64,000 nt of DNA from Prochilodus magdalenae (Eukaryota > Chordata > Actinopteri > Characiformes > Prochilodontidae): the NCBI GenBank assembly GCA_024036415.1, contig JAMWET010000947.1:547501-611500 (forward strand), read 5' to 3'. The notes under the pieces were generated by a model, which was not told the origin of the DNA, made no database searches, and saw only the letters and a program-made list of their open reading frames with translations. How positions within the stretch are numbered: the stretch's first letter is position 1; each line of letters begins with the position of its first letter. The translations under genes and the position numbers were made by a program. Positions 60,559 through 64,000 of the stretch are shown here, one piece after another.

Positions 60559-60855
60559 TACACTGCTCAAAAAAATAAAGGGAACACTCAAATAACACAT
60601 CCTAGATCTGAATGAACTGAAAATACTTTCTCTGTGAATTGAATACTTGACATGACCAACACAATCAACAGAACAAAAATCATTCAATGCTAAAAATCAA
60701 ATGTATTAACCATTGGGAGGCCTGGAGGTCTTGGACCCACAACAAAATTAGCAAGTGGAAAAACCACACGACAGGCTGATCCAACTTTAATGTAATGTCC
60801 TTAAAACAAGTCAAAATGAGGCTCACTATATTAGTGTAGGTGTGGCCTCCACGTA
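60559..60855 (+). mobile_element. End of a Tc1/mariner-type element (TGCTCAAAAAAATAAAGGGAAC)
   Basis: CACTGCTCAAAAAAATAAAG, then GGAACACTCAAATAACACAT, GGCTGATCCAACTTTAATGT, AATGTCCTTAAAACAAGTCA and TGTGGCCTCCACGTAC, is the left 300 bp of a very common fish DNA transposon. It stops at about 60855 with no transposase or right end. Confidence 0.75.
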
Positions 60856-61249
60856 CTCAAACCCTGTAAAGGCTGCCCAGTAATAACTCTGGCCATGCTG
60901 TCCATTATATGAAATTTTCACTGAAGTGAAATAAGTGGCTGCAAGTTGCAAGGCAAATGGAAGTAGTGGTTCGCAAACTCCAGCCTACATTTTTTTGGGT
61001 TTGTGGCTCCAAGAGGAGAGCAGAGCCAAGTCTTCAGGTATGTGTGTATAATCTTCATGATGCCAGTACAGCAGATATGAGTATGAGAAAAAACCTGCAT
61101 ACAATCAATAGAGCACCAACCAGCCCATCATTCTCATTCTCAGTGGATTAAGCAGGTTCTTCACTTTGCTAAAGAGAAAATTAGAAAACCATGAGACGTT
61201 CTTCAACTGCTTTTTCAGAATATGTGGGAACCTTGTGGCTTACCGTGCC

Positions 61250-61286
61250 TTATTATTCATATTATTATTATTGTTATTATTATTCA

Positions 61287-61331
<45 letters not shown>

Positions 61332-61488
61332 CACCATCATTATTATTATTACCATTATCATCATCATTGTCATCATCATCATTGTTATTATTATTCATAT
61401 TATTCATATTATTAGTATTATTATTATTATGATTATTATTCATATTATTAGCATTATTATCATCATCATTATTATTATTATGATTATA

Positions 61489-61521
<33 letters not shown>

Positions 61522-61522
61522 T

Positions 61523-61580
<58 letters not shown>

Positions 61581-61711
61581 CATTATCATCATCATCATCA
61601 TCATTATTATTATTATTATTCATTTTATTATTATCATCATCATTATCATCATCATCATCATTATTATCATTATCATCATCATCATCATTATTATCATTAT
61701 CATCATCATCA

Positions 61712-61772
<61 letters not shown>
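61250..61772. repeat. ATT/ATC triplet microsatellite, ~520 bp
   Basis: ATT triplets with ATC, GTT and CATATT interruptions. Poly-Ile (plus) and poly-Asn/Asp (minus) frames here are translations of the repeat. Confidence 0.98.
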
Positions 61773-61773
<1 letters not shown>

Positions 61774-62216
61774 TGCAGTAGTAGTAATTTAAATAGCTAT
61801 TGAATTACAGGCGGTGATATGCATTGTTACTGTCTGTGCTGTATGTGTGTATTCAGTCTGAATATTTCTGTATACTTGTATGTAATGGTGCCCATATGCT
61901 GTAATTTTCATGTGAACCACAGATTATATTGTAAGCTATAAAAAATTCAGAACCCAGTACACAAAACAGAGGAAAAAAACATCAACCAGACTCTCTCTCT
62001 GTACATGTGTGTGTTTGAGAGCTACTTGCCCCCTAATAAAAAAGCGCCCCTCTCTGACTTACCATCATGAAAGCAAGTGATTACCACAGACACACACTCA
62101 CTCTCACAGATTCATCCCATTCAGAGCTAATGGCAACAGAAAGGAAAGAGTGGGTGAGGGAGGGGATATGATGAAAGTGTTGCTGGTTTAATGGGTCAGG
62201 CTGTGCTCTGCCTCTA

Positions 62217-62555
62217 ATGGCCTGGGTGCACTTAGGATGCATATATCATTCTGTTTTTATGAGCCTTTTCTCAATATGCTCGTCTCGCTTTCACTTTTTG
62301 GATCCTTGCTATCCTTGTTGTAGCTCTTTGCCATGTGCCTTTGTTTTGTTTTCTCTGCCATGTGCTCTTGTTTTGGTTGTTAGTACTTCCCTGCTTCGCC
62401 CTCATGTACGCCGCTCACCTGATGTTGGTTCATTGCCCCTTACCCTTTGTCCTGGGTTCCAGCTGTGTGTGGGTCCTCCTGTAGTCCTGTCTGTGTCGTG
62501 CATTGTTGCTGTTCCTCTTATGTGTTTAGTATTCATGTGGTTCTTGTGTTTTTTG
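62217..62555 (+). repeat. Interspersed repeat, left part (possibly LTR-like)
   Basis: T-rich wording with TGCCATGTGC, TTCGCCCTCATGTACGCC and GGTCCTCCTGTAGTCCTGTC is like that of long terminal repeats in fish. The part after the miniature element (62927-63130: TTTATGGGCTCTGTTTTCAT, then GTTAATAAAACTGCA with a poly-A signal) looks like its continuation. The frames here (62217-62597) lack domains. Confidence 0.3.
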
Positions 62556-62926
62556 TGGTGGATGAAGTGCACACACCATGTACTAAAATTAAAGTAGAGA
62601 TACCCAAGGTGAAATATCCCTCCAGTAAAAGTAGACGTTAGACCTCCACTTCAGTAAAAGTACAGACGTATTTCCGTTTAAATGTACTGAAGCATGGAAA
62701 GTAAAAGTAGCAGGATTTATTATGGCTTCAAAGTCCTATTATCATTTCTATAGTAAGACTCTTAATCAGCTTATTGTAGGTGGTGACTATAGTGATCAGT
62801 CCACCGGTCTTTTAACAGAAGGTTAAGGTAAAAATCACTTTCAAATGGAAGTACTTCAGTAAAGGTAGAGGCAAAAACTACTTACGTACAGTAATCAATT
62901 ACATTTACTTCATTACTGTCCACCAC
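62555..62926 (+). mobile_element. hAT-like miniature element, copy C
   Basis: It begins GTGGTGGATGAAGTGCACAC and ends CTTCATTACTGTCCACCAC, with short inverted termini sharing GTGGTGGA. The interior matches copies A and B (AAGCATGGAAAGTAAAAGTA, AAGACTCTTAATCAGCTTAT, TTTTAACAGAAGGTTA). It lacks the second half found in B. No transposase. Confidence 0.65.
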
Positions 62927-63130
62927 GGTGTGTCTGCTGCCCTACCTACTATCAATATTCAGCCTTTAGTTCCTACTCCAGATCCTCAGCCCATGGTTTG
63001 ATTTCATCTGTTTTGCAGCTCATGGTTTCTAGTTGCTGAAGTTTTTCCTGTTGCTTCCTCTGGAGGTTTCTTTATGGGCTCTGTTTTCATTGACGTTAAT
63101 AAAACTGCAGCTACATCCTCTGTTCCAGTG
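62927..63130 (+). repeat. Interspersed repeat, right part
   Basis: Likely continuation of 62217-62555 beyond the miniature insertion, ending after AATAAAACTGCAGCTACATC. Confidence 0.3.
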
Positions 63131-63139
63131 CTAAAAAAT

Positions 63140-64000
63140 AAAAAATCCTGTTTAATACCCCCTATACAAACACATTTCAATATCATACAGCAATAACGTG
63201 CATGCTTGCATTCCCTTGCTTTCAGTGTAAGAAGTAATAAGTTTGAGGTCAGATTCTTTAGGAATAATTAGTTTCATAATGAATGTTTTATTTGCATTTA
63301 CAGCACTTACAGCAGACATTTTTTGTTATTTTGAGTGTACTGTACATGTTAAATAGCATTGTCTGTTCCATTAGCCTTGGCTAAAATGAATATGAATATG
63401 AAATAGTTTTAAAAGTCTAATGCAGCATTCATTAACTGCAAGCTGACCAGTATGACGTGCAGAAAGTACTGAATATGAAAACGTGATCCATTCCCAGGAC
63501 AGTGTCAGGATAAGAACACATAAATGTATCACAGACAGAAAGAAAAAAAGATTAATCGGATAATAAATAATCAATAACAGCATTTATACAAATGTTTTCA
63601 TTTAACATTCATGAAAAAATGTTCTTTTAAAGGTATAACTTTGTAGTTATGTATCTTTTCTATGCATTTGAAGAGTGGTATCAGAGATGTGGGGCATGAA
63701 GAAGATTTATATTTTGACCCAAATCTTTTACTTTTACTTTCATTTTTGCTTTTTGTTTTTTTTTACTTTTACTTTTACTATTTACTTAAGTTCACAGAAA
63801 CAGTGTTGAGACACTAACACAATAATTCCTCAGTTTAAAGCTAAAAATGTGACGATCCATGCAAAAATCCAGTAACTGGTACAGTTAAACACGTATATTT
63901 AGTGCTCATTTGATGCTGTCGTTTATCTGGACCCTGTGTGGTCCTGGGTAATGGGATGCTGTTGTGTGTTGTACATTGGGATCTGAAGAACCACACTTTA
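63140..64000. other. Unassigned non-coding stretch
   Basis: AT-rich with TTTTACTTT runs at 63720-63785. No gene or named repeat. Confidence 0.4.

Noticed and set aside
60960..61040. hAT end (AGTGGTTCGCAAACTCCAGCC)
   Set aside because: Single short similarity without a second terminus.
61222..61803. 193-residue and 127-residue frames
   Set aside because: Poly-Ile and poly-Asn/Asp translations of the ATT triplet tract.

Overview
This looks like a stretch of teleost fish nuclear DNA from a gene-poor, repeat-rich interval (large intron or gene desert). The evidence is the repeat content: several Tc1/mariner relics, an hAT element with an 8-bp target duplication, L2-clade and L1-clade LINE pieces, three kinds of tRNA-derived SINE, and very long simple-sequence tracts (CA, CT, TA, GAAA, ATT). 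I found no complete host protein-coding gene, no rRNA, no functional tRNA and no CRISPR array. Most long open frames are translations of microsatellites. The species cannot be fixed from sequence alone.

Layout. 0-3 kb: a 0.2-kb segment present twice as a direct repeat 1.6 kb apart, a second old repeat shared with 29.4 kb, and the first of three copies of an hAT-like miniature element. 5.1-5.5 kb: internally deleted Tc1 remnant. 7.0-7.4 kb: unique sequence with the look of conserved non-coding DNA. 9.7-11.2 kb: TA and CT tracts. 11.6 kb: SINE. 14.4 kb: a run of five GAAA cores at 6-bp spacing, as in interferon-response elements. 17.7-18.3 kb: second hAT-like miniature element. 21.6 kb: SINE. 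23.5-24.25 kb: L1 3' fragment between ~80-bp direct repeats. 25-26.3 kb: two further interspersed repeats. 31.7-32.5 kb: 3' end of a non-LTR element. 32.9-33.4 kb: conserved-looking unique block, then a 1-kb CT/CACA composite array.

38.1-40.9 kb: decayed L2-type LINE on the minus strand with endonuclease and reverse-transcriptase pieces and a CA tract in its 3' region. 41.9-43.0 kb: nearly full-length Tc1 transposase relic whose third catalytic residue is changed. 44.2-44.65 kb: GAAA tract. 45.5 kb: SINE with intact A and B boxes. 45.8-48.3 kb: more Tc1 relics. 48.5-51.8 kb: a dense nest comprising a palindromic miniature element, a 532-bp Tc1/mariner deletion derivative with perfect 31-bp inverted ends, and a 2,021-bp hAT element carrying a BED-finger exon and two further miniature insertions.

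54.5, 55.6-56.4, 56.8-58.3 and 60.6 kb: four more Tc1/mariner-type or related DNA transposon pieces. 58.7-58.9 kb: small GC-rich patch with a strong hairpin. 59.7 kb: a possible 157-bp exon. 61.25-61.77 kb: ATT tract. 62.6-62.9 kb: third hAT-like miniature copy, apparently inside an older repeat.

No pathway joins these parts. The window is best read as a record of repeated DNA-transposon insertion and decay around a few unique blocks that may be regulatory.
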